In this document: positions 7,451 to 21,067 of the stretch, piece after piece
How positions within the stretch are numbered: the first letter of the stretch is position 1
Layout: every line of letters starts with the position of its first letter
DNA from: Polaromonas sp.
GTDB taxonomy: Bacteria > Pseudomonadota > Gammaproteobacteria > Burkholderiales > Burkholderiaceae_C
DNA length: 48,958 nt
Assembly (NCBI GenBank): GCA_013823635.1
Contig: PNML01000012.1
Coordinates: 1 to 48,958, forward strand
Reading direction: 5' to 3'
The notes under the pieces: model-generated
What the model saw: the letters and a program-made list of their open reading frames with translations, nothing else
Database searches by the model: none
Told to the model about the DNA's origin: nothing
Position numbers and translations under genes: made by a program

Positions 7451-8866
7451 GTGTGCAATGTCGAGCTTGTCCACGGTGTCGAACTCGAACTTGATTTCCT
7501 TCCAGGTCTCCATGGCAATGGCCAGCTCAGGTGAGTGCTTCGCGGCGTCCATCAGCACGGTCTTGCCTTCCTTCTCCACCGCCACACCCTCGTTGCGGGC
7601 CTTGACGCAGGCCTCCAGCGCCACCCGGTTGGCCGCCGCGCCAGCGGCGTTGCCCCAGGGGTGGCCCAGCGTGCCGCCGCCAAACTGCAGCACCGAATCG
7701 TCACCAAAAATGTTGACCAGCGCAGGCATGTGCCACACATGGATGCCGCCCGAGGCCACGGGCATGACACCGGGCATGGAGCCGAAGTCCTGGTCGAAGA
7801 AGATGCCACGGCTGCGGTCTTCCTTGATGAACTCGTCACGCATGATGTCTATCCAGCCCAGGGTGGAGGCGCGGTCGCCCTCCAGCTTGCCCACCACGGT
7901 GCCGGAGTGCAGGTGGTCGCCTCCCGACAGGCGCAGGCACTTGGTCAGCACCCGGAAGTGAATGCCGTGGTGGGGGTTGCGGTCCAGCACGGCGTGCATG
8001 GCGCGGTGGATGTGCAGCAGCATGCCGTTGTCGCGGCACCAGTTGGCCAGGCCGGTGTTGGCACAGAAACCACCGGTGAGGTAGTCGTGCATGATGATGG
8101 GCGAACCGATTTCCTTGGCGTACTCGGCGCGCTTGTACATCTCTTCGGGCGTGGGGGCGGTCACGTTCAGGTAGTGGCCTTTGCGCTCACCGGTTTCGCG
8201 CTCGGCCTTCTCGATGGCCTCCTGCACAAAGTCAAAGCGCTGGCGCCACCGCATGAAGGGCTGGCTGTTGACGTTTTCGTCGTCCTTGGTGAAGTCCAGA
8301 CCACCGCGCAGGCACTCGTACACCGCACGGCCGTAGTTCTTGGCCGACAGGCCCAGCTTGGGCTTGATGGTGCAACCCAGCAGGGGACGACCGTACTTGT
8401 TCATCAGGTCGCGCTCGACCTGGATGCCGTGGGGCGGGCCGCCGCAGGTCTTGACGTAGGCGATGGGGAAGCGGATGTCTTCCAGGCGCAGGGCGCGCAG
8501 GGCCTTGAAGCCGAACACGTTGCCCACCAGCGAGGTCAGCACGTTGACGATGGAGCCCTCTTCAAACAGGTCAATCGGGTAGGCCACAAAGGCGTAGAAG
8601 CAGGTGTCGTCGCCGGGCACGTCCTCAATTTTGTAGGCGCGGCCTTTGTAGTAGTCCAGGTCGGTCAACAGGTCGGTCCACACCGTGGTCCAGGTGCCGG
8701 TGGACGATTCGGCGGCCACGGCGGCGGCCACTTCCTCGCGGTCCACACCGGGCTGGGGCGTGATCTTGAAACACGCCAGGACATCGGTGTCCTTGACGGT
8801 GTAATGGGGTTCCCAGTACGTACTGCGGTATTCCTTGACGCCCGCGTTGTAAATCTTCGTGGCCAT
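7445..8866 (-). CDS. cbbL: Form IA Rubisco large subunit
   Basis: The protein is 473 residues, the form IA length. It carboxylates ribulose 1,5-bisphosphate in the Calvin cycle. Visible active-site motifs are TIKPKLG (K168), [12 protein letters not shown] (carbamylated Lys K194 with D196 and E197 as Mg ligands), HIHRAMHA (H287) and the loop 6 lysine in GTVVGKLEG (K327). A strong Shine-Dalgarno (AGAGGAG) precedes the ATG. It is first gene of cbbLSQO, divergent from cbbR. With CbbQ/CbbO and no carboxysome genes nearby this is the non-carboxysomal (IAq) type. The start codon and motifs give high certainty. Confidence 0.98.
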   Translation of the reverse strand: MATKIYNAGVKEYRSTYWEPHYTVKDTDVLACFKITPQPGVDREEVAAAVAAESSTGTWTTVWTDLLTDLDYYKGRAYKIEDVPGDDTCFYAFVAYPIDLFEEGSIVNVLTSLVGNVFGFKALRALRLEDIRFPIAYVKTCGGPPHGIQVERDLMNKYGRPLLGCTIKPKLGLSAKNYGRAVYECLRGGLDFTKDDENVNSQPFMRWRQRFDFVQEAIEKAERETGERKGHYLNVTAPTPEEMYKRAEYAKEIGSPIIMHDYLTGGFCANTGLANWCRDNGMLLHIHRAMHAVLDRNPHHGIHFRVLTKCLRLSGGDHLHSGTVVGKLEGDRASTLGWIDIMRDEFIKEDRSRGIFFDQDFGSMPGVMPVASGGIHVWHMPALVNIFGDDSVLQFGGGTLGHPWGNAAGAAANRVALEACVKARNEGVAVEKEGKTVLMDAAKHSPELAIAMETWKEIKFEFDTVDKLDIAHK

Positions 8867-8975
8867 GCTTGCTCCTCTTTGGGTTGAAACCGTGAAACAC
8901 TTTGGTGCTCAAAGCGCGCCAAAGTGGGCGTTTGTGCTCTGAACTGGTGCCGATTGTTGGAGGATTGATAAATAA

Positions 8976-9015
8976 ATAAAAGTAAAATGTTTTTACCGTT
9001 ACGTTTTACTTTTAT
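8976..9015. promoter_or_regulatory. CbbR operator, 12-bp perfect inverted repeat
   Basis: Arms ATAAAAGTAAAA (8976-8987) and TTTTACTTTTAT (9004-9015) are perfect complements separated by 16 bases. A nested GTAAAA/TTTTAC palindrome lies at 8982-8996. The element ends three bases before the cbbR ATG, inside the 152-bp cbbL/cbbR divergent region. CbbR is a LysR-type activator that binds such T-n-A dyads, so this is very probably its site for cbbL activation and autoregulation. The downstream half (8867-8970) should carry the cbbL promoter, but I could not fix its boxes. Confidence 0.7.
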
Positions 9016-9018
9016 CTA

Positions 9019-9933
9019 ATGAAGCTGCGCCACGCCACCCTGCACCAACTGCGCATTTTTCTGGCCGTGGCCCGCCACGGCAGTTTTGCGCGCGCCGCCG
9101 AGGCCCTGCACCTGTCTCCGCCCACGCTGTCGCTGCAGGTCAAGCAGCTGGCCGACACGGTGGGGCAGCCGCTGTTCGAGCAACTGGGCAAAAAGATCTA
9201 CCTCACCGCCACAGGCCACACCCTGGCCGATGCCTGCCAGGACATCGACGACCGCCTGGAACGGCTGTCGCAGGACCTGGCAGCCCTCCAGGGCATTGAG
9301 CGGGGGAGTCTGAAAATCGCCATCCTCACCACGGTGAAGTACACCGTGCCCAAGCTGCTGGGGGGGTTTTGTGCCGCGCACCCGGGCATCGACGTGGCCA
9401 TGTTTGTGGGCAACCGCGAGGCCCTGCTGCAACGGCTGATGGCCAACGAGGACGACCTCTACATCATGGGTCAGCCACCCGAGCACATCGACGTCGTGTG
9501 CGAGGCGTTCGCCGACAACCCCCTGGTGCTGGTGGCCCCGCCCGACCACCCCCTGGTGGGCGAACGCCAGATTTCGCCCCAGCGCCTGGCGCAGGAGCCC
9601 TTCATCCTGCGCGAACCCGGGTCGGGCACGCGCCTGACCGCCGAGCGCTTTTTTTCGGCCCAGGGCATTGCCCTGAAAAACCGGCTGGAGGTGGGGAGCA
9701 ACGAGGCCATCAAACAAACGGTGGCCGGTGGCCTGGGTCTGGCCGTGCTGTCGGCCACCACGGTGGTGTCGGAATTGGCCTTGCGCGAGCTGGTGCAGCT
9801 CGATGTACAGGGTTTTCCGTTGATACGCCGCTGGCTGGTGGTGTACCCCAAGGGCAAGAAGCTGTCGGCGGCGGCGCTGGCCTTCAAGGATTGGCTGTTT
9901 GAACACCGGCCACCGGCAGCCGCTGAACGATGA
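9019..9933 (+). CDS. cbbR: CbbR, LysR-type activator of the Calvin cycle operon
   Basis: The protein is 304 residues. Its N-terminal winged helix-turn-helix reads LHQLRIFLAVARHGSFARAA and LSPPTLSLQVKQLADTVG; a LysR substrate-binding domain follows (about residues 90-295). CbbR senses metabolites such as RuBP, PEP or NADPH in studied organisms and activates cbb operons. It is divergent from cbbL with an inverted-repeat operator between them, the standard arrangement. No clear Shine-Dalgarno precedes the ATG, so expression may be low. Its last 50 bases overlap the 3' end of the convergent CNNM/CorC gene. Confidence 0.92.
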   Translation: MKLRHATLHQLRIFLAVARHGSFARAAEALHLSPPTLSLQVKQLADTVGQPLFEQLGKKIYLTATGHTLADACQDIDDRLERLSQDLAALQGIERGSLKIAILTTVKYTVPKLLGGFCAAHPGIDVAMFVGNREALLQRLMANEDDLYIMGQPPEHIDVVCEAFADNPLVLVAPPDHPLVGERQISPQRLAQEPFILREPGSGTRLTAERFFSAQGIALKNRLEVGSNEAIKQTVAGGLGLAVLSATTVVSELALRELVQLDVQGFPLIRRWLVVYPKGKKLSAAALAFKDWLFEHRPPAAAER

Positions 9934-11200
9934 GCACCCGGTCAATGCGGCGCCCGTCCAGCTCCAGCACCTCAAAGTGCCAGCCGGCCCACTCCACCGC
10001 CTCGCCTTTGGCCAGCAGGTCGCCGGCCACGGTTTGCATCAGGCCCGCCACGGTGTTGTAAAGCCCTTTGTCTTCTTCGGGCAGCTCGTCCAGGCCCAGG
10101 CGGTTTTTCAGCTCCTGCACCGGCATGGCGCCATCCACCAGCCACGACCCATCGGGCTGCGGGGTGGCCCAGGCGTCCACGGGCTCTGAGCTGGACAGCT
10201 CGCCGGTGATGGCCTCCAGCAGGTCCAGCGGCGTCAGCATGCCCTGCACCTCGCCATACTCGTCCACCACACACACCACGCGCATGGCGCGCACCCGGAA
10301 CTGCGCCAGCAACTCCAGCCCGGAGAGGGTTTCCGGCACAAACACCGCGGGCACCACGTGCTGGCGCAGGGTGTCCTGGCGCGTGACGTCGCTGGCGCAC
10401 AGCTCCACCAGGTGCGGCACATGGACCAGGCCCACCACGTCGTCCAGCCCGCCACGGCAAACGGGGTACCACGAATGCCCCGAGTGCCAGGCCTTTTCCA
10501 GTGCCACAGGCAGCGTGTCGCTGGCTTCCAGCCACTCGATGTCGGCCCGGTGCACCATGATGGAGGTGAGCGGCCGCTCGTCCAGGTGGAACACGTTGCG
10601 CACCATCTGGTGCTCGTGGTGCTCGATGATGCCAGCGCCCAGGCCCTCATCCAGGCTGGCCTCGATTTCCTCTTCCGTGACGTGCTGCACGGCGTTGGTG
10701 TCGATGCGCAGCAGGGCCAGCACGCCGGTGGTGGTGGCCGACAGCAGGGCCACAAACGGCCGGGCCGCACGCGCGACCCAGTCCATGGGGCGTGACACCA
10801 CCCGCGAGACGGCCTCGGGGTAGAGCTGGCCAATGCGCTTGGGCACCAGTTCGCCGAACACGATGGTGACGAAGGTGATGACCACCACCACCACCGCCGT
10901 GGCGGTGATGTTGGCGGTGGCCAGGGTCATGCCCCATGCGCGCAGCTGGGCCGACAGGCCATCGCTGAACGCCGCCTCGCCCACGATGCCGTTGAGCATG
11001 CCGATGGAGGTGATGCCCACCTGCACCGACGACAGGAACCGGGTGGGGTTTTCCAGCAGCTTGAGCGCAGCCTGCGCCCCTTTGTCACCGGCTTCGGCCA
11101 AGGCCAGCAGTCGGGCCTTTTTGCTGGAGGCCAGGGCCAGCTCTGACATGGCGAAGGCGCCATTGAGCAGGGTCAGAAATGCAATGAGAACAACATCCAT
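9884..11200 (-). CDS. CNNM-CBS-CorC/HlyC family membrane protein
   Basis: The protein is 438 residues. An N-terminal CNNM transmembrane domain (about residues 1-195: MDVVLIAFLTLLNGAFAMSE, FLSSVQVGIT, VFGELVPKRIG) is followed by two CBS domains (about 205-330) and a C-terminal CorC/HlyC domain (about 345-430). Relatives (YtfL/PaeA, CorC) act in divalent-cation or polyamine homeostasis; the substrate here cannot be read from sequence. The ATG at 11200 was chosen because it begins directly with the first membrane helix; the open frame upstream runs antisense to apaH. The start codon is only 9 bases from the divergent apaH start. No clear Shine-Dalgarno. Confidence 0.88.
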   Translation of the reverse strand: MDVVLIAFLTLLNGAFAMSELALASSKKARLLALAEAGDKGAQAALKLLENPTRFLSSVQVGITSIGMLNGIVGEAAFSDGLSAQLRAWGMTLATANITATAVVVVVITFVTIVFGELVPKRIGQLYPEAVSRVVSRPMDWVARAARPFVALLSATTTGVLALLRIDTNAVQHVTEEEIEASLDEGLGAGIIEHHEHQMVRNVFHLDERPLTSIMVHRADIEWLEASDTLPVALEKAWHSGHSWYPVCRGGLDDVVGLVHVPHLVELCASDVTRQDTLRQHVVPAVFVPETLSGLELLAQFRVRAMRVVCVVDEYGEVQGMLTPLDLLEAITGELSSSEPVDAWATPQPDGSWLVDGAMPVQELKNRLGLDELPEEDKGLYNTVAGLMQTVAGDLLAKGEAVEWAGWHFEVLELDGRRIDRVLIVQRLPVAGVQTANP

Positions 11201-11591
11201 AATTTGTGCATGGCACTTTACATGATTGGGGATGTCCAGGGCTGCATGGGGCCGCTGCGGCAGCTGTTGGACAAGCTGGGATTTTCCGCGAGTCGGGACA
11301 CGGTGTACCTGCTGGGCGACCTGGTCAACCGCGGGCCGGACTCTCTGGGCGTGCTGCGCTGGGCACATGCGGCGGGCAGTTCTGCTCGCTGCCTGCTGGG
11401 CAACCACGACCTGCACCTGCTGGCGGTCGCCCACGGCGTGCGCAAGGCCCACCGCCAGGACACGCTGGGCCCCGTGCTGCAAGCCCCTGACGCACCCGAG
11501 CTGTTGCACTGGTTGCGCCGCCAGCCCCTGGCGCGGCTGGCGCACGGCTGGCTGATGGTGCATGCCGGTGTCTTGCCCAGCTGGACGGCAG

Positions 11592-11657
11592 AAAAAACCA
11601 TAGCACTGTCATCAGAATTTGAAAGCGCCATTGGCGGTTTTGATCATAAAAACTTTT
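11592..11657. repeat. Dispersed repeat copy inside apaH
   Basis: An AT-rich block in otherwise GC-rich coding sequence. On the minus strand it reads ATGGCGCTTTCAAATTCTG followed by GACAGTGCTATGG, a diverged form of the CAGCGCTT...TTTGCTATG pattern. It is translated in frame as part of ApaH. Confidence 0.45.
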
Positions 11658-12017
11658 TGCAGGTGATGTACGGCAACCAACCCAACCACTGGCGGGAAGA
11701 CTGGCCAGCCCACGACCGGCTGCGGGTGGTGGTCAACGCCCTCACCCGGCTGCGTTTTTGCACACCCGACGGGCACATGGAATTTGACGCCAAAGACAGC
11801 GAAGCCACCCCGCCCCCAGGCCACCTGCCCTGGTTTGACGTGCCCGGTCGCCTCACGGCGGGGCAGCCGGTGGCGTTTGGTCATTGGAGCACCCTGCGCG
11901 ACCTGCAGCGCCCCAACGTGCTGGCACTGGACACGGGGTGCGTCTGGGGAGGCTGCCTGACAGCGGCGGAAATCAGGCCGGCGGGCCCGGGTCAACCGGC
12001 ACAGGCCGCACCACTGA

Positions 12018-13556
<1,539 letters not shown>

Positions 13557-13663
13557 TGGGGTGTATTGTCTCACTTTGACCCGACAAGCCCAGCCGAGGT
13601 CGCGCTCAACCCGCTGCTTTTGCGGCCCAGGCACCACACATGGCGGCGGTGGCACGCCTGGAA

Positions 13664-15469
13664 TCAGCCCTCTGCGGGGCGCATCAGTTGGTCAAAATCG
13701 GCCGCCGGCATGGGCTTGCCAAAAAAATAGCCCTGCCCCAGGTCACAGCCCAGCACCTGCAGGGCACGCCGGTTGACCTGCGTTTCTATGCCCTCACCCA
13801 CGGTGCGAAGCCCCATGGAACGGGCCATCTGGATGACCGCGCGGACAATGGCCGCACCGTCCGGGTCGATGGTGAGGTCGCGCACGAAGGACTGATCGAT
13901 CTTGATTTTGTCCACCGCCAGTCGCCGCAGGTAGGCCAGGCTGGAGTAACCGGTGCCGAAGTCATCAATGGCCAGCTGAACACCACGCTGCTTCAGGCGG
14001 TGGATGACGGCCATCACCTCTTCGGGCTGCACCATCAGGGTGGATTCGGTCAGTTCCAGCTCCAGCCGGCTGGGGTTGCAACCGGAGCGTTCCAGGGCGT
14101 CGGCCACCTGCTGCTCCAGCAAACCCTGGCGGAACTGCAATGCCGACACGTTCACTGCCACAAACAGGTGCCCCAGTCCGGCGTCGCTCCAGCGCCGCAG
14201 CTGCATGCAGGCCTCGTGCAACACCCACTGCCCAATGTCCACCACCAGGCCTGTGTTTTCGGCGAGTGGAATGAAGGCACTGGGGGGCACCAGCCCCACC
14301 CCCGGGCGCTCCCAGCGGATCAGGGCCTCGGCACCCACAATCTCGCTGTTGTGGAGGTTGACCAGCGGCTGGTAATACAAGCGGAATTCACCCCGCAACG
14401 CCGCGCGGGACAAGTCGCCGAGCAAGGCCATGCGATCGTGGGCTCCCTGGTTCATGTCTTCGGTGAAGAAGCGCACACAGCGCCGCCCCGCGTCTTTGGC
14501 CTGGTACATGGCCACCTCGGCGTTGTTGAGGAGTGCGTCAAAGTCCTCACCATCTGCGGGACACAAGGCCACGCCCACCGAGGCCGACACCACCGCCTCA
14601 CGGCCATTGACCCGGTACGGTTCTGACAAGGCCACCAGCAGACGCTGGGCCGTGTGCCGGATGGACGCCATGTCTGTTTTGGGACACAAGACCACAAACT
14701 CGTCACCCCCCCGCCGACTGACCGTTTCGGTGCTGGCGATGGCTGCCGCCAGGGTGCTGCTGATCTGGCGCAGCAATTCATCTCCGCCCGCGTGCCCCAG
14801 CGAATCGTTGACGGTTTTGAAGTGGTCCATGTCCAGCACCACCATGCCCACTTGGGTGCCACTTGCCTTGGCCTGGGAAATGGCCTGTTCGGCGCGGTCG
14901 CGCAGCAACATCTGGTTGGGCAGGTTGGTCAGTTGGTCGTGGCTGGCCATGTGCAGCGCACGGCGCTGCGCCGCTTTCTGCAGCGACAGGTCGGAAAACG
15001 AGGCCACGTAGTGCGTCACCACACCGCTGTGGGGGTCCCGCAGGGCCATGACTTTCAGGTGTTCGGGGTACAAGCTGCCGTTCTTTCGGCGGCTGAGCAT
15101 TTCACCCTGCCAGTGGCCCTGGGTTTTCAACGCCGTCCTCAGGGCGTCGCACACACCCGGTGGGTGCTTGTCGGGCTGGAACATGTCGGGTACCTGGCCC
15201 ATGACCTCGTGGGCAGCGTAGCCGGTGATGCGCTCGTGTTCCGGGTTGACCGCCAGCAGCTTCAGCTGCGCATCGGTCACCAGCACCGCGAGCTGGGCCA
15301 TGTCCCACATGGTGGCCAGGATCATCAGCTGGCTGGACAGCCCCAACGACAACAGGCCTCCGTTGGCCGAAGGCCTGCCGATGGGCATGGCCGCCGTCTG
15401 GCGCCGCACCGTGCCCGGCCCCTCGTACAGCCCCATGGGCAGGGTGTCTTCGTCAGCCGGGTAGGTCAT
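13664..15469 (-). CDS. PAS-GGDEF-EAL cyclic-di-GMP protein
   Basis: The protein is 601 residues. A PAS domain (about 45-170, with NPEHERITGYAAHEVMGQ) precedes a GGDEF domain with an intact RRGGDEF and an EAL domain with intact GAEALIRW, DDFGTGYSSL and GEGIET. Both diguanylate cyclase and phosphodiesterase activity are possible; the net output is unknown. No membrane segment is seen, so it is likely cytoplasmic. Start MTYPADEDTL lies 5 bases after the dcd stop, implying co-transcription with dcd and guaD, perhaps fortuitously. Confidence 0.9.
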   Translation of the reverse strand: MTYPADEDTLPMGLYEGPGTVRRQTAAMPIGRPSANGGLLSLGLSSQLMILATMWDMAQLAVLVTDAQLKLLAVNPEHERITGYAAHEVMGQVPDMFQPDKHPPGVCDALRTALKTQGHWQGEMLSRRKNGSLYPEHLKVMALRDPHSGVVTHYVASFSDLSLQKAAQRRALHMASHDQLTNLPNQMLLRDRAEQAISQAKASGTQVGMVVLDMDHFKTVNDSLGHAGGDELLRQISSTLAAAIASTETVSRRGGDEFVVLCPKTDMASIRHTAQRLLVALSEPYRVNGREAVVSASVGVALCPADGEDFDALLNNAEVAMYQAKDAGRRCVRFFTEDMNQGAHDRMALLGDLSRAALRGEFRLYYQPLVNLHNSEIVGAEALIRWERPGVGLVPPSAFIPLAENTGLVVDIGQWVLHEACMQLRRWSDAGLGHLFVAVNVSALQFRQGLLEQQVADALERSGCNPSRLELELTESTLMVQPEEVMAVIHRLKQRGVQLAIDDFGTGYSSLAYLRRLAVDKIKIDQSFVRDLTIDPDGAAIVRAVIQMARSMGLRTVGEGIETQVNRRALQVLGCDLGQGYFFGKPMPAADFDQLMRPAEG

Positions 15470-15474
15470 GGCAC

Positions 15475-16041
15475 TCAGGCTTTGGGCAAGGTCACGCCCA
15501 CCTGGCCCTGGTATTTGCCGCCGCGGTCCTTGTAACTGACCTCGCACACCTCGTCGCTCTCAAAGAACAGCACCTGGGCACAACCCTCGCCCGCGTAAAT
15601 GCGGGCGGGCAGCGGGGTGGTGTTGGAAAACTCCAGCGTCACATACCCTTCCCACTCGGGCTCGAAGGGCGTGACGTTGACGATGATGCCGCAGCGGGCG
15701 TAGGTGCTTTTGCCCAGGCAAATGGTGAGCACATTGCGTGGGATGCGGAAGTACTCCACCGTGCGCGCCAGCGCAAAACTGTTGGGCGGGATGATGCAGC
15801 TGTCACCGTGGAAGTCGACAAAGCTCTTTTCATCGAAGTTTTTGGGGTCCACCACCGTGCTGTGGATGTTGGTGAACACCTTGAACTCGGGCGCACAGCG
15901 GATGTCGTAGCCGTAGCTGCTGGTGCCGTAGCTGATGATCTTTTTGCCCTCGACTTCGCGCACCTGGTTGGGCTCGAAGGGCTCGATCATGCCGGTCTGC
16001 TCGGCCATGCGGCGTATCCATTTGTCGCTCTTGATGCTCAT
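15475..16041 (-). CDS. dcd: dCTP deaminase
   Basis: The protein is 188 residues, the standard length. It converts dCTP to dUTP, feeding dTMP synthesis. Motifs [30 protein letters not shown] and [20 protein letters not shown] are the Dcd/dUTPase fold signatures including the active-site region. It starts [15 protein letters not shown]. It is 14 bases downstream of guaD and 5 bases before the GGDEF-EAL gene on the same strand. Confidence 0.97.
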   Translation of the reverse strand: MSIKSDKWIRRMAEQTGMIEPFEPNQVREVEGKKIISYGTSSYGYDIRCAPEFKVFTNIHSTVVDPKNFDEKSFVDFHGDSCIIPPNSFALARTVEYFRIPRNVLTICLGKSTYARCGIIVNVTPFEPEWEGYVTLEFSNTTPLPARIYAGEGCAQVLFFESDEVCEVSYKDRGGKYQGQVGVTLPKA

Positions 16042-16055
16042 TGCATACCCTCGGG

Positions 16056-17405
16056 TTATCCCGTCATTGTAGGCAGGGCCAAGCAGACCTTTTCCACCGC
16101 GCGGTCGTCGCCCAGCACGATGAGCGCAAACAGCCATTCGTCCAGCGTTCGGGCGGCGGCCGTGCGCCGGGCGAGCAAGGGCGTGGCCTGCGGATCGATG
16201 AGCACAAAGTCGGCCTCGCAGCCGGGCGTGAGGTTGCCGACCACCCCCTCCAGACCCAGGGCCTGGGCCGCGCCCGCCGTGTGCAGCCACCACAAGCGGC
16301 TGGGTGACAGGCTCAGGCCAGGCTTGAACGCACCGCCCTGCTCCAGACCCATGCGCCCCACAAAATAAGCGGCCTTCATGGTCTCGAACGGGCTGAAGGA
16401 CGTCCCGCCACCCACGTCGCTGGCCAGCCCGTGCCGGTAGCCGGTGGTTTGCGCCGCCGCAAAGTCGAAAAAACCGCTGCCCAGGAACAGGTTGCTGGTG
16501 GGGCTGACGGCGGCGGCGGTACCGGTTTCGCGCATCAGGGCCCGGTCATCGCCATCGAGGTAAATGCAGTGGGCGTACACGGCCCGCTCCCGCAGCAGAC
16601 CAAAGCGGTGGTACACGTCCAGGTAGCTGCGGGCGTGGGGGTGCAGCTGGCGCACCCAGGCAATTTCATCCCGGTTTTCGGCCACATGGGACTGCACCCA
16701 CACACTGGGGTGGCGGGCCGCCAATTCCCCTGCCCCCTGCAGCTGGGCGTCGGAGCAGGTGGGCACAAAACGCGGCGTGATGGCGTAGCCCAGCCTGTCC
16801 ACCCCGTGCCAGCGCTCGATCAACGCCTGCGATTGCAGCAGGCTGTGCTCGGCTGCGTCACCACGGCCGGGGGCGCTGGGCGGGTTGCGCAGACCGTCGG
16901 GGGCGTTCTGATCCATCAGACACAGGCCGGTGATGAGGCGCATGCCGCGCGTGCGGGCGGCCGCAAACACCGCGTCCACCGCCGTGGGGTGCGAGGTGGC
17001 AAAGGTCAGTGCCGTGGTCACCCCATGGCGCAACAGTTCGTCGGTGAACACACTGGCCACTTCAGTGGCGTGGGCGGCGTCGGCGAACCGCGTCTCCTGG
17101 GGAAAGGTGTAATTTTCCAGCCAGGGCAGCAGGCCGTCGGCGGGGGAGCCGATCACGTCCACCTGGGGGTAGTGCACATGCATGTCGACAAAGCCCGGCA
17201 CCATCACCTTGCCCGGCCAGTGCTGCACCTGCACCCCCTGGGCCTGGGGCAACGCCAGCCAGTGCGCCAGCTCGGCGTGGGCACCGCTGGCCAGCACCCG
17301 TTCGGTGCCGTGTTCGTCCGGTTGTGTCAGCAGCAGGCCGTCGGTGTCAAAGCGGGGCTGACCTGCTGCATCGAAGGTGAGTAGGGAGGCTCGGTAGGCT
17401 TTCAT
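16056..17405 (-). CDS. guaD: Guanine deaminase
   Basis: The protein is 449 residues and converts guanine to xanthine plus ammonia. It is an amidohydrolase with the metal motif [12 protein letters not shown], a strand [11 protein letters not shown], the SHVAENRDE segment typical of guanine deaminases, and [10 protein letters not shown] carrying the late metal Asp. The product xanthine would be the substrate of XdhAB encoded further right. The start MKAYRASLL lies directly before the family's first strand. A 115-base gap to the upstream BMP protein gene holds no feature I can support. Confidence 0.94.
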   Translation of the reverse strand: MKAYRASLLTFDAAGQPRFDTDGLLLTQPDEHGTERVLASGAHAELAHWLALPQAQGVQVQHWPGKVMVPGFVDMHVHYPQVDVIGSPADGLLPWLENYTFPQETRFADAAHATEVASVFTDELLRHGVTTALTFATSHPTAVDAVFAAARTRGMRLITGLCLMDQNAPDGLRNPPSAPGRGDAAEHSLLQSQALIERWHGVDRLGYAITPRFVPTCSDAQLQGAGELAARHPSVWVQSHVAENRDEIAWVRQLHPHARSYLDVYHRFGLLRERAVYAHCIYLDGDDRALMRETGTAAAVSPTSNLFLGSGFFDFAAAQTTGYRHGLASDVGGGTSFSPFETMKAAYFVGRMGLEQGGAFKPGLSLSPSRLWWLHTAGAAQALGLEGVVGNLTPGCEADFVLIDPQATPLLARRTAAARTLDEWLFALIVLGDDRAVEKVCLALPTMTG

Positions 17406-17520
17406 GGCGGGGCAGCTTAGCCCAGACGGCCACGGGGAACATGCACCGCCCGAATAATCGCCATACACCGGCGGGGATGCGCACCCAACAGCGCCCTCGG
17501 CTGGCGGTGCGCTTGGCGGT

Positions 17521-18621
17521 TCAGCGACTGAGCTTGCCCACCACGCCTTCGGCCAGCCAGTTCATGCCCAGAATCTGCTCGTCACTGAGGCTTTGACCAG
17601 CGGGGATGACCACCTTGCCCTCGTTGTCGCGCACATCGGCCTTGGCGTGGAAGGGCTGCAGCTTGCCGGAGGCAATGTCCTTCTGGCGGGCCAGCACCTC
17701 TGTCTGCACGGCTTTGGGCACTTGCGGGCCGAAAGCATCGACGCGGATCATGCCTTCCTTCACACCACCCCACAGGCGGGCGCTGGCCCAGCTGCCGTCG
17801 CGCACGGCCTGCACACGGCGGGTGTAGTAGTCGCCCCACTGGTGGGTGACAGCCAGCACCTGCGCATCGGGCGCGGTCTTGCGCATGTCAGAGTGGTAGG
17901 CCACGGCCAGCTTGCCGCGCTCTTGCGCCGCGGCCATCACGGCGGTGGAGCCGGTGTGGAAAGCCAGCACCTCGGCCCCCTGGTTCATCAGCGTCATGGC
18001 GGCGTCGCGCTCGCGCGGCGGGTTGAACCACTCGCCCAGCCACACCACGCGCACCTGGGCGGCAGGGTTGACCGAGCGCATGCCCAGCGTGAAGGCGTTG
18101 ATGCCCTGAATCACCTCGGGAATGGGAAAGCCCGCCACGTAACCCGCCTGGCTGGCGAGGCGGCCAGCGGCCACACCGGCCAGGTAGCGGCCCTCGTAGT
18201 AGCGGGCGTTGGCCACGGCCACGTTGGGCGCAGTCTTGTAGCCGGTGATGGACTCGAACTTCACGTTCGGAAACTCGGCCGCCACCTTGAGCGTGGGCTC
18301 CATGTAGCCAAAGCTGGGCGTGAAGATGATGTCGGCCCCGTTGCGGGCCAGGTCGCGGATGACGCGCTCGGCGTCCGGCCCCTCGGCCACGTTTTCCACG
18401 AAGGTGGTGCGCACCTGTGCGGGCTGGCCGGGCTTGTTCAGCGCGGCCTCGACGGCCTTACGGGCGTCGTCGTGCTGGCGCGTCCAGCCCGCTTCGGTGA
18501 TGGGCGAGACGTACACGAACGCGGCGTGGGTCACGGCATTGGCGGGCTGAGCGACAGCGGTGGTGGGAAGGGAAAGGGAAAAACAGGCGGCCACGAGCGT
18601 GGCTGCGAGGTTTTTGTACAT
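17521..18621 (-). CDS. BMP-family ABC transporter substrate-binding protein (periplasmic)
   Basis: The protein is 366 residues with a Sec signal peptide cleaved near AVAQP. The mature part is a basic membrane protein (BMP/PnrA-like) fold: FVYVSPITEAGWTRQHDDAR, DIIFTPSFGYMEPTLKVA and VVWLGEWFNPPRE. BMP proteins bind nucleosides or purines and deliver them to ABC permeases. A paralogue at 22478 heads its own transporter; this copy has no permease beside it and may serve the same membrane complex with another specificity. A Shine-Dalgarno AGAGGA precedes the ATG. It lies between guaD and the adenine deaminase gene, supporting a purine ligand. Confidence 0.9.
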   Translation of the reverse strand: MYKNLAATLVAACFSLSLPTTAVAQPANAVTHAAFVYVSPITEAGWTRQHDDARKAVEAALNKPGQPAQVRTTFVENVAEGPDAERVIRDLARNGADIIFTPSFGYMEPTLKVAAEFPNVKFESITGYKTAPNVAVANARYYEGRYLAGVAAGRLASQAGYVAGFPIPEVIQGINAFTLGMRSVNPAAQVRVVWLGEWFNPPRERDAAMTLMNQGAEVLAFHTGSTAVMAAAQERGKLAVAYHSDMRKTAPDAQVLAVTHQWGDYYTRRVQAVRDGSWASARLWGGVKEGMIRVDAFGPQVPKAVQTEVLARQKDIASGKLQPFHAKADVRDNEGKVVIPAGQSLSDEQILGMNWLAEGVVGKLSR

Positions 18622-18652
18622 GGTGGTCCTCTACATGGCTTGCGAACAAACA

Positions 18653-18679
18653 GCCCCGCCAGGCAAGCACTGGCGGGGC
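18653..18679 (-). terminator. GC-rich hairpin between the adenine deaminase gene and the BMP gene
   Basis: Perfect 10-bp arms GCCCCGCCAG (18653-18662) and CTGGCGGGGC (18670-18679) enclose a 7-base loop. On the minus transcript it is followed by TGTTTGTTCG, a weak U-rich tract. It may terminate or attenuate transcription after the deaminase gene, or protect the downstream mRNA. Confidence 0.5.
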
Positions 18680-18712
18680 GCGGATTGTAGCCTGAACGGC
18701 GGGTCAGTCTGT

Positions 18713-20928
<2,216 letters not shown>

Positions 20929-21067
20929 AATGCGCTCCTTTTGGAGGATGTGACTCCAAGTCGATGAGGGCCACCACGCCTCTGGTCGCCACGCACACAT
21001 TGTCCCGAATTGCCAACGGTCTGCCGCCTGCACCCGCCATGCAGGCAACAGCACCGTCAGCCAACCT

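Noticed and set aside
3167-9018. Carboxysome genes near Rubisco
   Set aside because: No shell, CsoS2 or carboxysomal carbonic anhydrase genes are seen; the locus is the cbbQO type.
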